Assembly (NCBI GenBank): GCA_002011125.2
Contig: MTMF02000008.1
Span: forward strand, 62,001 to 126,000
Direction of reading: 5' to 3'
Length of the DNA stretch: 64,000 nucleotides
Origin: Candidatus Hydrothermarchaeum profundi
Lineage (GTDB): Archaea; Hydrothermarchaeota; Hydrothermarchaeia; Hydrothermarchaeales; Hydrothermarchaeaceae
This document shows, piece by piece, positions 17,499-26,753 of this stretch. A program made the translations under genes and the position numbers. The notes below the pieces were generated by a model. That model saw only the letters and a program-made list of their open reading frames with translations. It ran no database searches and was not told where the DNA came from. Position 1 is the stretch's first letter. Each line of letters starts with the position of its first letter.

Positions 17499-17572
17499 AG
17501 TTTTCTCTCCTTTTATTTCAATATGACTCTAAATTCTTTGATATACCTGAGAGATATTTTCTATTTAAGTTT

Positions 17573-18640
17573 CTACAAGTTTTTTTCTTTTACTATCCTA
17601 ATAGGGTTATATGTGCAATACGGCTCTTCTGCGAGATAATCTCCATGAACAGCATAGGCTCTTGCTCGGCAACCCCCACAGACCATTAAATATTCGCACT
17701 CCCCGCATTTTCCTTTATATATTTTAAAATTTCTAAGGTTTCTAAGTAATTGAGAATTCTCCCATATCTCTTTAAAAGATTGTTCTTTTATGTTTCCTGC
17801 ATTTTCCGGGAAGTAAGAGCAAGGGTGAACATTACCTTTGTGATCAATGAAGGCTATTAATTGTCCTGCAACACAACCTTTATTGCCTCCCGTAGAGAAG
17901 CTTAGATTCCTACGTTTAAACTCTCTGCCCTCTTTTTTTGCTAGTTGCCTAAAGACCCTATAGTACTGTGGAGCACAAGTTGGCCTGACTAATATTTCAT
18001 CCTCCTCTTTTTCCATAGTATAGTGCCACTTCAAAATTTCTTCATAATCTTCTCTGGAAATTAGTTCCTCCATAATCTCTTTTCCTCTGCCAGTGGGAAC
18101 TATCATAAACATGTACCAAGCGGTTGCGCCAAGTTTCTTTGCAAGCTTATAAACATTGGGTATATCTGCTTGGTTTCTCTTAGTAAATGAGGAATTTATT
18201 ATAAAGGGTATACTATGTTTCTTGAGTAATCTTGCAGCATTGATCGTACCTTTGAATGCTCCTTTTTGCCTCCTAAAATTATCATGAATTTCTTCCTTAG
18301 AACCGTCGAGGCTGAGTGCAACGATTTTAATACCTGAGGCCTTCATTTTTTCGCATATTTCATCGGTCACTAAGGTGCCATTAGTTGCAAGGCACATCCT
18401 TAGACCTTTACTCGTACCATAGCTAGCTATGTCGAATACATCTTCCCTTAAAAGAGGCTCACCGCCTGATAGCACTATGACCGGGTCATAGTATTTAGAG
18501 ATATCATCGAGAAGTCTTTTTGCTTCTGTGGTAGAAGGTCCATTTTCTTCGCTCAAACTAGCTGATGCTCTACAATGAATGCAATTAAGATTACATCGGC
18601 CAGTTAGCTCCCACGCTATCCATTTGGGTTCAAAATCCAT
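17573..18640 (-). CDS. ahbD: AhbD-like radical SAM/SPASM haem synthase
   Basis: 355 residues. Radical SAM motif CNLNCIHC (17-24), GGEP (near 60), [19 protein letters not shown], the RPTCAPQ motif seen in AhbC/AhbD/NirJ proteins, and a C-terminal SPASM-like set [18 protein letters not shown] followed by [10 protein letters not shown]. AhbD oxidatively decarboxylates Fe-coproporphyrin III to haem b. With hemE, hemH and hemG directly downstream, that reaction would complete a pathway. Alternatives are AhbC/NirJ or an anaerobic coproporphyrinogen oxidase role. The family is sure, the exact reaction less so. Confidence 0.8.
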   Translation of the reverse strand: MDFEPKWIAWELTGRCNLNCIHCRASASLSEENGPSTTEAKRLLDDISKYYDPVIVLSGGEPLLREDVFDIASYGTSKGLRMCLATNGTLVTDEICEKMKASGIKIVALSLDGSKEEIHDNFRRQKGAFKGTINAARLLKKHSIPFIINSSFTKRNQADIPNVYKLAKKLGATAWYMFMIVPTGRGKEIMEELISREDYEEILKWHYTMEKEEDEILVRPTCAPQYYRVFRQLAKKEGREFKRRNLSFSTGGNKGCVAGQLIAFIDHKGNVHPCSYFPENAGNIKEQSFKEIWENSQLLRNLRNFKIYKGKCGECEYLMVCGGCRARAYAVHGDYLAEEPYCTYNPIRIVKEKNL

Positions 18641-18716
18641 TAAAATTACCTTTCCTTAGAGTAAGGAAATTAACATTACAAAAATGTTTATATTATGCAA
18701 TAAATAAGACTCCAGC

Positions 18717-20024
18717 ATGAAAATTTCTATAATTGGAGGATCGGGGGATTTTGGAAGAATCTTTGCCAAGATTTTCAGAGAAGAAGGATATGAAGTAATT
18801 ATTACTGGGAGAAATGTGGAAAAAGGAGCAAAAGTCGCCAGAGAGATAGGCGTGAAATTTACAAATAATAATAAAAAAGCAGCTGAAGCAGCTGATATCG
18901 TTATCGTATCAGTTTATATAGATAATACAGTTGAAGTTATAAAAGAAGTTGCTCCCTATGTAAGACCTGGTTGTCTTTTAATGGACTTTACCTCAGTAAA
19001 GGAAGAACCCTGTAGTGCAATGGTTAAGTTTGCGGGTGAAGATGTTGAGATTATTGGCGTTCACCCAATGTTTGGGCCTAGAATAACCTCTTTGGAGGGT
19101 CAAACTTTTATTTTAACTCCGATTAGAAGCGAAAGATGGTTGCCCTTTCTCCAAGAGTTCTTAAAAAAGCATAAGGCTAAATTTTACGTTACTACTCCTG
19201 AGGAACATGATCGCATAATGAGTGTTGTACAGGGCTTGACTCATTTTGCATATATATCTGTTGCATCTACACTAAAAGAGCTTGACATAGATGTGAAGTA
19301 TACTAAAAAGTTTGCATCGCCAATCTACGGTTTAATGTTGGATCTGATTGCTAGAATCGTAGGGCAGAGTCCCCAGCTATATGCGGCAATACAGATTCAT
19401 AATCCTAGAGTGATAGAGGTTCATGAGAAATTCATAGAAGAAGCCAAAAAACTGAAGGATATAGTTGCAAGGAAAGATAAAGAATCATTTATTAAAGTGA
19501 TGGTTGAGAGTTCAAAACATCTGGGGGACATAGATTCCGCTATGGGAAGAAGTGATAAAGCGATTCTTGCTTTGACTGGAGAGCTGAAAAAACTGAGTAG
19601 AGCGGTTGGCGAAGAAGTTGCATTAAAACACATATATTCAGGTGTAGTTCACGTTGGAAAAGTAAAACAGGTAGACCCAGATAGAGTTACTCTTATTACA
19701 TTTTCTGGAAAGGAAGTTAACTTGAAGTTATCCAATGTCGAACTTTTAAGCAGGGAAGAGTTGGAGAAATGGAAGCTAGAAAACCTACCTAGGGTTATCA
19801 GAGATTTCTCAATAATGTTTGACGAAAAAGTAAATGAGGAAATTATACTGAAGGTTGTAAAGTCTTTTGATAAAAGGATAGTGGATTGTTCATTGCTGGA
19901 TATCTATAGAGGAAAACAGATTCCGAAGGGAAAAAAAAGTATTACTATAAGAGTAGAAGGATATGAGCTAGATTTCAAAAAAATAGAAGAGTTGTTTAGA
20001 GGAATTGGAGGAATATTAAGATAG
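18717..20024 (+). CDS. tyrA: Prephenate dehydrogenase with C-terminal regulatory domain
   Basis: 435 residues. N-terminal Rossmann motif IIGGSGDFGRIFAKIF, MDFTSVKEEPC, GVHPMFGPRI with the catalytic His, and the helical TyrA dimerisation domain with VVQGLTHFAYIS. About 150 further residues (IYSGVVHVGKVKQVDPDRV onward) form an extra domain typical of archaeal TyrA proteins and probably regulatory. It oxidatively decarboxylates prephenate toward tyrosine. Monocistronic; a TATA-like TTTATATTATG lies about 30 bases upstream of the start. Confidence 0.88.
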   Translation: MKISIIGGSGDFGRIFAKIFREEGYEVIITGRNVEKGAKVAREIGVKFTNNNKKAAEAADIVIVSVYIDNTVEVIKEVAPYVRPGCLLMDFTSVKEEPCSAMVKFAGEDVEIIGVHPMFGPRITSLEGQTFILTPIRSERWLPFLQEFLKKHKAKFYVTTPEEHDRIMSVVQGLTHFAYISVASTLKELDIDVKYTKKFASPIYGLMLDLIARIVGQSPQLYAAIQIHNPRVIEVHEKFIEEAKKLKDIVARKDKESFIKVMVESSKHLGDIDSAMGRSDKAILALTGELKKLSRAVGEEVALKHIYSGVVHVGKVKQVDPDRVTLITFSGKEVNLKLSNVELLSREELEKWKLENLPRVIRDFSIMFDEKVNEEIILKVVKSFDKRIVDCSLLDIYRGKQIPKGKKSITIRVEGYELDFKKIEELFRGIGGILR

Positions 20025-20025
20025 T

Positions 20026-20160
20026 TCATCTAAAAAATAAGTATATAAGGCCTAACCAGCTGAGAATAAATACAATACTCCAAAGTTGCAGTAGTAGTAT
20101 TTCGTATTTGGACTTTAAAGTCAGTCTCTCTTTAACTCTCATTCTACGTTTTTCATACAT
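20026..20160 (-). CDS. 44-residue single-helix membrane miniprotein (candidate)
   Basis: Starts MYEKRRMRVKERL, a strongly basic head, then one hydrophobic helix (ILLLQLWSIVFILSWLGLIY) and ends FFR. Positive-inside charge distribution fits an N-in single-pass protein. Its stop lies 2 bases from the tyrA stop on the other strand. The ribosome binding site is weak (AGGGT). Hydrophobic-helix organisation is the main evidence. No family recognised. The 140 bases further to 20303 are AT-rich and hold no other gene that I can see. Confidence 0.42.
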   Translation of the reverse strand: MYEKRRMRVKERLTLKSKYEILLLQLWSIVFILSWLGLIYLFFR

Positions 20161-20303
20161 ACCCTAATATATGGTAAAAGAAATATTTAAGCTTTATTTT
20201 GAAAAAAAAATTCCAAAAAATCATATATTTAAAAATTTATTTAAAATAAGGCTTTTAATTGTTTAAAAAAGTAAACAAAATCACAGAATGTGTAAAGAAT
20301 ATT

Positions 20304-20759
20304 TCACAATAATTCGGTTAATAGAACTTTGAACCATCCGAGCTTAGGTACTACGAGGACTACTCTCCCTTTTATGAGGTCTTCGCTTATTGGAGGGGCT
20401 ATTCCTGACTGCTGATCTGAAAATCGATTAGTTATCCTATTGTCCCCTTTTGTTATAAAGTAGCGTCTACCGTCTACTTCTTCTATACCTATAACTCTAT
20501 GTACTACGGGGATACCTCTCCACGGGTTTTCAAAAACTATAATGTCCCCAACTTTTATTTCATCTGGATCTACTCCTTTAACTATTACTAAATCACCTTT
20601 ATGAAAAGTGGGCTCCATACTGTTGGATACAACCGCCATAATAGGTTTCTCAGTACCGAGCGCATGACCTAAACCAATATTAATAATGTTAGCGAGAATC
20701 AAGCCCAGCACTACATAAATTACGGTTTCCTTTATTTCTTTCTTCAAGTCCATATTCAA
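20304..20759 (-). CDS. Archaeal signal peptidase I (S26B)
   Basis: 151 residues. One N-terminal transmembrane helix (about 12-30), catalytic Ser in VVSNSMEPT (Ser47), VHRV with His87 replacing the bacterial general-base Lys, and KGDNR with Asp106 near the third active-site position. This Ser-His-Asp arrangement marks the ER/archaeal type. It removes signal peptides from secreted proteins at the outer face of the membrane. Monocistronic. Confidence 0.92.
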   Translation of the reverse strand: MNMDLKKEIKETVIYVVLGLILANIINIGLGHALGTEKPIMAVVSNSMEPTFHKGDLVIVKGVDPDEIKVGDIIVFENPWRGIPVVHRVIGIEEVDGRRYFITKGDNRITNRFSDQQSGIAPPISEDLIKGRVVLVVPKLGWFKVLLTELL

Positions 20760-20906
20760 AAAGTTCAGGGGTATCCACTAAAAATATATGTGAAACATCT
20801 ATTAAGATACCCAAGAAGAATTTGATTTTATTTAATGAATTTCTTAAAGGGTTAAATTCTCATCAACGTTAAGTTCAATTTAAATAACAAAAATCTAGGC
20901 GGTAGA

Positions 20907-21503
20907 ATGGAAGAAATTGAAAAAGAGTGGGACAGGATATATAGGCTTTACTCGCCCTCTCAGCTTCCTTGGGAAACAGGCACTCCCTCTGAGGACCTAG
21001 TAGAACTAATTGACAAAGGCGAGATCGAAAAGGGCAATATTTTAGATATTTGTTCTGGCCTTGGTACACACTTGCGTTACTTAGCAAGAAAAGGCTTTGA
21101 AGTATATGGGATTGATATATCACCCACAGCTGTAGAGTATGCTATGAAGAGATGTAAAGAGGAAGGCTTAACTTGTCATATAACCTCTGGAAATGCAGCT
21201 GACCTCAAATATCCTGAAAAATTTTTCACTTTTGTATTTGATAGAGGATGTTTTCATCACATGCAGATTCAGGATAGGGAGAATTATATTAAGGGGATCT
21301 ATAGGGTTTTAAGGGATAACGGTAAATATTACATGGCGTGTTTTAGTGATAGAAATGGGAGAGGATGGAATCATTTTACTGAAGAGCAGATAAGGAGGTA
21401 TTTTGAACCTTACTTTAAAATTAAAAGCATTAGGGAAATAGTCCACAGGGAGCCAAATAGCGCAAAAGTCTACCTTTTTGCGGTATTTATGGAGAAGCGA
21501 TGA
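20907..21503 (+). CDS. Class I SAM-dependent methyltransferase
   Basis: 198 residues. Motif I ILDICSGLGTHLRYLA (near 45-60), motif II EVYGIDISPTAVEYA, FVFDRGCFHHM as the post-II region, and YKGIYRVLRDNGKYYMACF as motif III. The N-terminal EEIEKEWDRIYRLYSPSQLPWETG resembles the TPMT/TehB-type group of small-molecule methyltransferases. Substrate unknown. Monocistronic, with weak translation signals. Confidence 0.82.
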   Translation: MEEIEKEWDRIYRLYSPSQLPWETGTPSEDLVELIDKGEIEKGNILDICSGLGTHLRYLARKGFEVYGIDISPTAVEYAMKRCKEEGLTCHITSGNAADLKYPEKFFTFVFDRGCFHHMQIQDRENYIKGIYRVLRDNGKYYMACFSDRNGRGWNHFTEEQIRRYFEPYFKIKSIREIVHREPNSAKVYLFAVFMEKR

Positions 21504-21606
21504 TTGTAAAAAGAGATTTGTAAGAATTTATAACTATTGTAAAAGTTTTAAAATTTGATATGGAAAACTAGTAGTATAAAAATAATTGATGTTGATTTAA
21601 GATTTT

Positions 21607-21867
21607 TCAAGGGTGGAGGGGCTTTTCAAGCTGTTGTCCTAAGTCACAGCTGTCGCATTCTTCAAGGTAAGGTCCACCTGCTGCGAAGCAACAGTCTATA
21701 CATATATTAAACCCCATTACAGAACAGTTTGCAACGCTTTTAATAACAACTCCTAGCGCCTCTAACTGCTCTGCGGATACCCCGCAGATCTCGCAGTATT
21801 CATCGGACTCCATATCACTCAACAATTTGATTAACGTCTTAAATAAATCAAGTGAATTTGTATTCAA
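21607..21867 (-). CDS. Cys-rich small protein
   Basis: 86 residues. After an N-terminal helix, it has the pairs CEIC, a single C in SVANCSVMG, CIDCC and CDSC, eight Cys in all, and an acidic composition. This could hold zinc or an iron-sulfur cluster. No family is recognised. Monocistronic between a methyltransferase gene and the mqnC end. Confidence 0.65.
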   Translation of the reverse strand: MNTNSLDLFKTLIKLLSDMESDEYCEICGVSAEQLEALGVVIKSVANCSVMGFNICIDCCFAAGGPYLEECDSCDLGQQLEKPLHP

Positions 21868-21972
21868 AAATGTTCATTAATTTTGAAGAAACAATCATTT
21901 ACGGATAACTTTTATTCATATTTTCTTGATCGTGAGTGAGATTTTTAAAAAGGGTTAGGATATAATAATCAG

Positions 21973-23061
21973 CTAATATTCTTTAATAATCTTGTAGAGA
22001 GTCGTTCTTTGAGCGGCAGGCCTGCCTATATCTTTAATCAATCGGACTATTTTTTCTGGTGGTAAATAGTTACTTTTAACGCCTGCAGCTCTTACCACGT
22101 TTTCCTCTATCATTGTCCCTCCAAAGTCGTTCGCACCATAAAACAAAGCTATCTGTGCTACTTTTGTACCTTGAGTAACCCAGGATGCCTGTATATTTCT
22201 AATATTATTAAGAATTAATCTAGATATAGCCACAATTTTCAAATAGTCTACTCCGGTAGAACTCATGTAGGTCTCTCTTGCTAGCTTTGTATTTTGAGGT
22301 TGGAAACTCCAGGGTATAAACGCAGTAAATCCTCCTGTTTTGTCCTGGATTTCTCTAATTCTAATAAGATGTTTTATCCTACTTTTATAAGATTCACCAA
22401 GACCGTACACCATAGTAGCGGTCGTAGGCAAACCTAACGAATGAGCGGTAACCATCACTTTTTTCCACTCTTCCCAGCTAATCTTGTTAGGGCTTACCTT
22501 CTTCCTAATTTCATCATCAAGTATCTCTGCTCCCCCGCCAGGTAAACTCTGTAAGCCTGCCTCTATAAGCCTCTCCAAGGTTTCTCTAAGACTGATACCA
22601 GAAGTTTTGGATATAAAGTGTATCTCGCTGGGCGAGAAAAAGTGTCTTTGCACGTGGGGAAATCTCTCTTGAGTTGCCTTCAGAATATCTTCGTAATATT
22701 CTATCGGCAGATCAGGGTTTAATCCTCCCTGTAATAATATTTGAGTAGCACCTAAGTCGACAGCTTTTTTTATTTTTTCCATGATCTCTTCGAGAGTTAG
22801 AGTATATGCTTCTCTTGATTTTTTAGATCTGTAAAAAGCGCAGAACTTACATCCGCTTACACATACATTAGTATAATTTATGTTGCTGTCTATAACAAAG
22901 GTAACGAGGTCTCCGCAAACCATTTTCCTCAAGGTATCAGCGACGGTACCTAAACTTACTAGATCATTATTTTTGAATAAAGCTAAACCCTCTTCTATGT
23001 CTAGGGGTTCTCTTGCCAATGCTTTTTCATATATCGCCGTTAGCTCAGTTTCAATTAGCAT
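21973..23061 (-). CDS. mqnC: Cyclic dehypoxanthinylfutalosine synthase
   Basis: 362 residues. Radical SAM motif CVSGCKFCAFYR (near 67-78), LLQGGLNPDLPIEYYED, LPGGGAEILDDEIR, TATMVYGLGES and GGFTAFIPWSFQP, all typical of MqnC. It cyclises dehypoxanthinylfutalosine in the futalosine route to menaquinone. The downstream gene of the mqnE-mqnA-mqnC operon; its start overlaps mqnA by 7 bases. The conserved QGG and PWSFQP motifs distinguish it from MqnE. Confidence 0.9.
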   Translation of the reverse strand: MLIETELTAIYEKALAREPLDIEEGLALFKNNDLVSLGTVADTLRKMVCGDLVTFVIDSNINYTNVCVSGCKFCAFYRSKKSREAYTLTLEEIMEKIKKAVDLGATQILLQGGLNPDLPIEYYEDILKATQERFPHVQRHFFSPSEIHFISKTSGISLRETLERLIEAGLQSLPGGGAEILDDEIRKKVSPNKISWEEWKKVMVTAHSLGLPTTATMVYGLGESYKSRIKHLIRIREIQDKTGGFTAFIPWSFQPQNTKLARETYMSSTGVDYLKIVAISRLILNNIRNIQASWVTQGTKVAQIALFYGANDFGGTMIEENVVRAAGVKSNYLPPEKIVRLIKDIGRPAAQRTTLYKIIKEY

Positions 23062-23888
23062 TTCGCAACACCGAAAAAATCTAGCTCCGGTTTTTCAGTC
23101 AATATACCGTATTTAAAAGCTTTTTCAAAATAGACTTCAAGTCCCCTGATACTGCGTGCATCCAGATCGTAATCTATTAGTTCAAGATGTTTTTTCATAA
23201 AACTCTGACTTACTCCAAGCTCCTCTGCCAGCCGTGCTGATATGTAGTCCATCTCTTTAAAAGCTTTATCTCTAGATTTCACAAGATAATTATAGAATCT
23301 CTCTATCTCATGAGGCTTCTGGATAGCGGATTGTTTATTTATTACCCACAGAGCATACACCATCTTCTCTCCAGTTAGTTTCATCCATTCTTCCCCTAAA
23401 TCACAGATATACCTTCTGCCAGCGTAGTTGGCTTTAAGAGCATGGTCTCCAATGAGGAGAGCAGCATCAGCTTTTTGAAGCATTGAGTCAAGATCTGGTT
23501 CCGGGTGATTAAAAAACTCCACATTTATATCATGTAATTGTAATATGATCCTCAGTAGTGCAGCAGAAGTAGCTGTTGTACCAGGTATAGCTATTGTTTT
23601 GCTCTCTATTTCTGAAAGTTCATCAAAATCATCTGAAAATAATATAATGCTCATGGTTTTACCTAACGCGCTTATGCTGAAATCTGGTAGAAGACAGAAT
23701 TCTCTGAAATATTGCCCGTAGATTATTGAAGAGACAGGAGCAATATCTATGCTCCCCTCTCGAAGCATTACCCCTAGTTCCGGAGGGTGCCCCCTAACAT
23801 AACTCAGATCATCTGCTGTGATCATCCCGTTGGTAAGTGGATAGTAGACGAAATCTGTGTTTTTGAAATAAGTTTGACCTATTATCAT
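23055..23888 (-). CDS. mqnA: Chorismate dehydratase
   Basis: 277 residues of the periplasmic-binding-protein-like MqnA fold. Visible features are REGSIDIAPVSSIIYG, IAIPGTTATSAALLRIIL (the phosphate/carboxylate-binding turn), ADAALLIGDHAL and YALWVINKQ. It makes 3-[(1-carboxyvinyl)oxy]benzoate from chorismate, the first step of the futalosine pathway. It lies between mqnE and mqnC with 4-base spacing on one side and overlap on the other. Confidence 0.9.
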   Translation of the reverse strand: MIIGQTYFKNTDFVYYPLTNGMITADDLSYVRGHPPELGVMLREGSIDIAPVSSIIYGQYFREFCLLPDFSISALGKTMSIILFSDDFDELSEIESKTIAIPGTTATSAALLRIILQLHDINVEFFNHPEPDLDSMLQKADAALLIGDHALKANYAGRRYICDLGEEWMKLTGEKMVYALWVINKQSAIQKPHEIERFYNYLVKSRDKAFKEMDYISARLAEELGVSQSFMKKHLELIDYDLDARSIRGLEVYFEKAFKYGILTEKPELDFFGVAKC

Positions 23889-23892
23889 CTAT

Positions 23893-25038
23893 TTACTCCC
23901 TATATACTCTCAAAATCTCATGGACCGAGGTGCGTAAGGCGGGGATTCTGCCAGCATTCCTTATAAGGGCAAGCAATTTTTTTTCTGTCATCATTCCTCC
24001 AGCAATACCTCCAGCAGCTTTAGTTATACGTTCCTCTACAACAGTTCCTTCGAGGTCATTTGCTCCATAATGAAGGGATATCTGAGCTAGTTTCTCTCCA
24101 AGCATAACCCAATACGCTTTGATATTAGTTATGTAGTCATTAAGCATTATTCTTGAAATAGCGATAGTTCTAAGGATATCAAAACCGCTTGGACCCTCCT
24201 CTGATACAAGTCCATCCTTTAATAGTGGGGTATTCTTTGGGTGAAACGGAAGAGGAATGAAAGCTTGAAATCCATTGGTTTCTTTCTGGGCTTTTCTCAG
24301 CCACAGTAAATGGTCCACACGATCCTCTTTGGACTCTAAATGTCCAAATAACATTGTGGCGTTACTTTTTATTCCAAGTAAATGGGCTTCTTTCATTATT
24401 TTTATCCAACCCTCAGCAGAAACTTTGTTTGGGCATATCTTCTTGCGCAATTCCTCATTTAGTATCTCGGCGCCTCCTCCAGGCATACTCCCCAGGCCTG
24501 CATCTTTAAGCCGTTGCAGAACCTCCTTTGTGCTTAACCCCGAGATTTCTGAAAAATAGTTGATCTCCGCCGCTGTAAAAGCCTGTATATGAACTTCAGG
24601 AAACTTCTTTTTTATCATTTTAACCATTTCCTCGTAGAATTCAAATGGCAAATCTGGGTGGTGACTCCCAACTATATGGAAGTCCTTTATACCTTTCTTC
24701 ACAGAGCCTTCAACTTTCTTTAGGATCTCATCTATAGACATAGTATATGATCCAGCTTGGCCTTTTTCTCTGTAGTAGGCACAAAAAGAGCACTTAGAAA
24801 TACAGACATTAGTATAGTTTATATGCCGATTCAAAGCGAAAGTTACAATATCCCCTACAGTTCTTTTGCGTAGTTCATCTGCTAGTGCTCCCAAAGCGAG
24901 TAAATTATTAGTGTTAAAAAGTGTAATACCATCGCTTCTATCAAGCTCCTCTCCTGCTAAGGATTTGTCAATAACATCCTTTAAATCGCTGTCATTAATA
25001 TATTTGTATAATAACAATTCAGTACCCCTTCTTACCAC
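23893..25038 (-). CDS. mqnE: Aminofutalosine synthase
   Basis: 381 residues. Radical SAM motif CISKCSFCAYYR (near 75-86), HIVGSHHPDLPFEFY, FTAAEINYF, MPGGGAEILNEELR, ATMLFGHLESKEDRV and FIPLPFHPKNT; the GH and PLPFHP signatures separate it from MqnC. It joins the MqnA product to S-adenosylmethionine's adenosyl part to give aminofutalosine. First gene of the mqnEAC operon. Confidence 0.9.
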   Translation of the reverse strand: MVRRGTELLLYKYINDSDLKDVIDKSLAGEELDRSDGITLFNTNNLLALGALADELRKRTVGDIVTFALNRHINYTNVCISKCSFCAYYREKGQAGSYTMSIDEILKKVEGSVKKGIKDFHIVGSHHPDLPFEFYEEMVKMIKKKFPEVHIQAFTAAEINYFSEISGLSTKEVLQRLKDAGLGSMPGGGAEILNEELRKKICPNKVSAEGWIKIMKEAHLLGIKSNATMLFGHLESKEDRVDHLLWLRKAQKETNGFQAFIPLPFHPKNTPLLKDGLVSEEGPSGFDILRTIAISRIMLNDYITNIKAYWVMLGEKLAQISLHYGANDLEGTVVEERITKAAGGIAGGMMTEKKLLALIRNAGRIPALRTSVHEILRVYRE

Positions 25039-25506
25039 TTCGCAGTAGTGGTATTTATTATTTATGGAGCCGGAACAGTTGTAAAATTATAGATATTTAT
25101 CTTCTATATCACGGTCTTCGATTCTTTTTTCCAAAGTTGAAGCCTAAAAAGGTTTTATATTTTCTAAAAGAAACTAAATTCTTGGCAAAACAGTTATATT
25201 ACTTTAGGAGGTAATCATCTAGGTTTGTATAGTGCAGTATCGATCACAAAGTGATTCTCTTTTCTGCATTTCCTTTAGAGTCTCTCGGAATCATTCCGAG
25301 TCGTAGTTCTTTCATCAGATTATCCCAGCGTCTTTTAATTTCAGATTCCGCATAAGTTGGTGTAGGGATATTTTTTGCTGTCATAAAACCCTATTTCTAA
25401 AGGATAAGTGCAAGTATTTTTGGTTTACATAAATGGTTGAAAAGGTATACGCTTATGTCTTAAGATTTAGAAAGCTTTTTTATTTCTAGCCTTGTAATCG
25501 AGAAAG
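25039..25506. other. 468-base interval between mqnE and a membrane-protein gene
   Basis: Holds one candidate small gene (25244-25384, minus strand), a 17-base palindrome CTCGGAATCATTCCGAG (25284-25300) inside it, and a short inverted repeat ATCACAAAGTGAT at its 3' end. A TAGGAGGTAATC stretch at 25204-25215 resembles a + strand ribosome binding site but is followed by no frame of note. The remainder is AT-rich and appears empty. Confidence 0.5.
25244..25384 (-). CDS. 46-residue basic small protein (candidate)
   Basis: The frame begins MTAKNIPTPTYAESEIKRRW and continues with DNLMKELRLGMIPRD and a basic tail. It is compact, charged and probably helical in the middle. The coding sequence contains a perfect 8-base inverted repeat with a one-base centre. 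No clear ribosome binding site is visible and no family is recognised. Composition looks protein-like, but the call rests on frame and amino-acid pattern only. Confidence 0.45.
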   Translation of the reverse strand: MTAKNIPTPTYAESEIKRRWDNLMKELRLGMIPRDSKGNAEKRITL

Positions 25507-25866
25507 ATGGAGGATAATTGTGAAAGATTTAAGCTAATATTTTTAGGTAACATTTTGCTATTTGGACTAGTACTTTTCAATGAAATTAGTATAATCACCG
25601 GGAAAATAGAGTTAATGCGCTTTTTTATGGTGCTGGTAGTTCTCTTATTAGCCTTTAAAAATAGAAGCTACAGGCTCATTAATTCTAAAATAAAATGTTC
25701 GCGTTCGTTTTTTGAAATTTCTTTTAAAATCGCTATAGTGCTTTTAGGGGTAAGTCTGCTCATAGAGCCTTTTGGTTTTCCTGTTGTTAGCAAGTACTCT
25801 CTTTTTATCCTAGCAATTATAGGAGCACAGTCTTACCTTATGGCAAAAAAGCTGGATAAGCATTGA
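25507..25866 (+). CDS. Four-helix membrane protein of unknown function
   Basis: 119 residues with about four hydrophobic segments (10-30, 38-54, 72-90, 96-112) separated by short basic loops (KNRSYRLINSKIKCSR). No signature residues. It stands 54 bases before mqnD on the same strand, so cotranscription with menaquinone synthesis is possible, but a TATA-like stretch before mqnD also allows a separate promoter. Confidence 0.62.
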   Translation: MEDNCERFKLIFLGNILLFGLVLFNEISIITGKIELMRFFMVLVVLLLAFKNRSYRLINSKIKCSRSFFEISFKIAIVLLGVSLLIEPFGFPVVSKYSLFILAIIGAQSYLMAKKLDKH

Positions 25867-25919
25867 TTTCTAAAACTATCCCAAAGAATTATAATTAAGA
25901 ATCGATATTCATCAAAAAT

Positions 25920-26744
25920 ATGTCTAGGATACTAATAGCTCACAGTCCAGATTCAGACGATGCATTCATGTTTTATGCGCTGATAACAGGTAAAGTCGGA
26001 TGCGAACAGCTGGAATTCGAGCAGATACTCGCGGATATTGAAACACTAAATCAAAAAGCATTAAAAGGCGAATATGAGGTAAGCGCAGTATCGATACATG
26101 CGTATCCTTACATAGCAGATAAATATGTACTCATGAATAGTGGAGCAAGTATGGGGTATAACTACGGGCCAATTGTTGTCTCAAAAGAGCCTATGGAAAG
26201 TTTAAAAGGTAAAAAAGTAGCAGTTCCAGGAAAATTAACTTCCGCGTTTCTAGAATTAAAGCTATATGAAGAAGAATTTACTCCGATCTTTATAAACTTT
26301 GATAGGATTATAGACGCTGTGGATAATGAAAAGGTAGATGCGGGGCTCATAATTCATGAAGGTCAGTTAACGTATAGGAGTAAAAAACTCTACAAGGTTG
26401 TAGATCTAGGTGAGTGGTGGTACGAGGAAACTGGTTTACCTCTGCCTTTAGGGGGAAATGTAATCCGAAAGGATATAGGAAAAGAACTAATGGAGAAGAT
26501 TGCCTTATGTGTAAAGAAAAGCATTTTGTATGCACAGTCTCATGAAGATGAGGCTTTAGAATATGCGATGAAATTCGGGAGAGGTCTCCGTAATCAAGAA
26601 GCAAAGAAGTTTGTAAGAATGTATGTTAATGAGTTTACGGTTGATTACGGTGAGAAGGGCAGAGAGGCAGTGAGGCTTCTGTTGGAGAGGGGGTATGAAA
26701 GAGGTCTTATTCCTGTAAAAGTGGAACCGGAGTTTATTGGATAG
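25920..26744 (+). CDS. mqnD: 1,4-dihydroxy-6-naphthoate synthase
   Basis: 274 residues. Starts with ILIAHSPDSDDAFMFYAL, the MqnD signature, then VSAVSIHAYPYIADKYVLM, GYNYGPIVVSKEP, KVAVPGKLTSAFLEL and DAGLIIHEGQLTY with the catalytic His, and LGEWWYEETGLPLPLGGNV. It converts the cyclic futalosine product to 1,4-dihydroxy-6-naphthoate. Convergent with the prenyltransferase gene, 9 bases apart. Confidence 0.93.
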   Translation: MSRILIAHSPDSDDAFMFYALITGKVGCEQLEFEQILADIETLNQKALKGEYEVSAVSIHAYPYIADKYVLMNSGASMGYNYGPIVVSKEPMESLKGKKVAVPGKLTSAFLELKLYEEEFTPIFINFDRIIDAVDNEKVDAGLIIHEGQLTYRSKKLYKVVDLGEWWYEETGLPLPLGGNVIRKDIGKELMEKIALCVKKSILYAQSHEDEALEYAMKFGRGLRNQEAKKFVRMYVNEFTVDYGEKGREAVRLLLERGYERGLIPVKVEPEFIG

Positions 26745-26753
26745 TTTTCTGTT

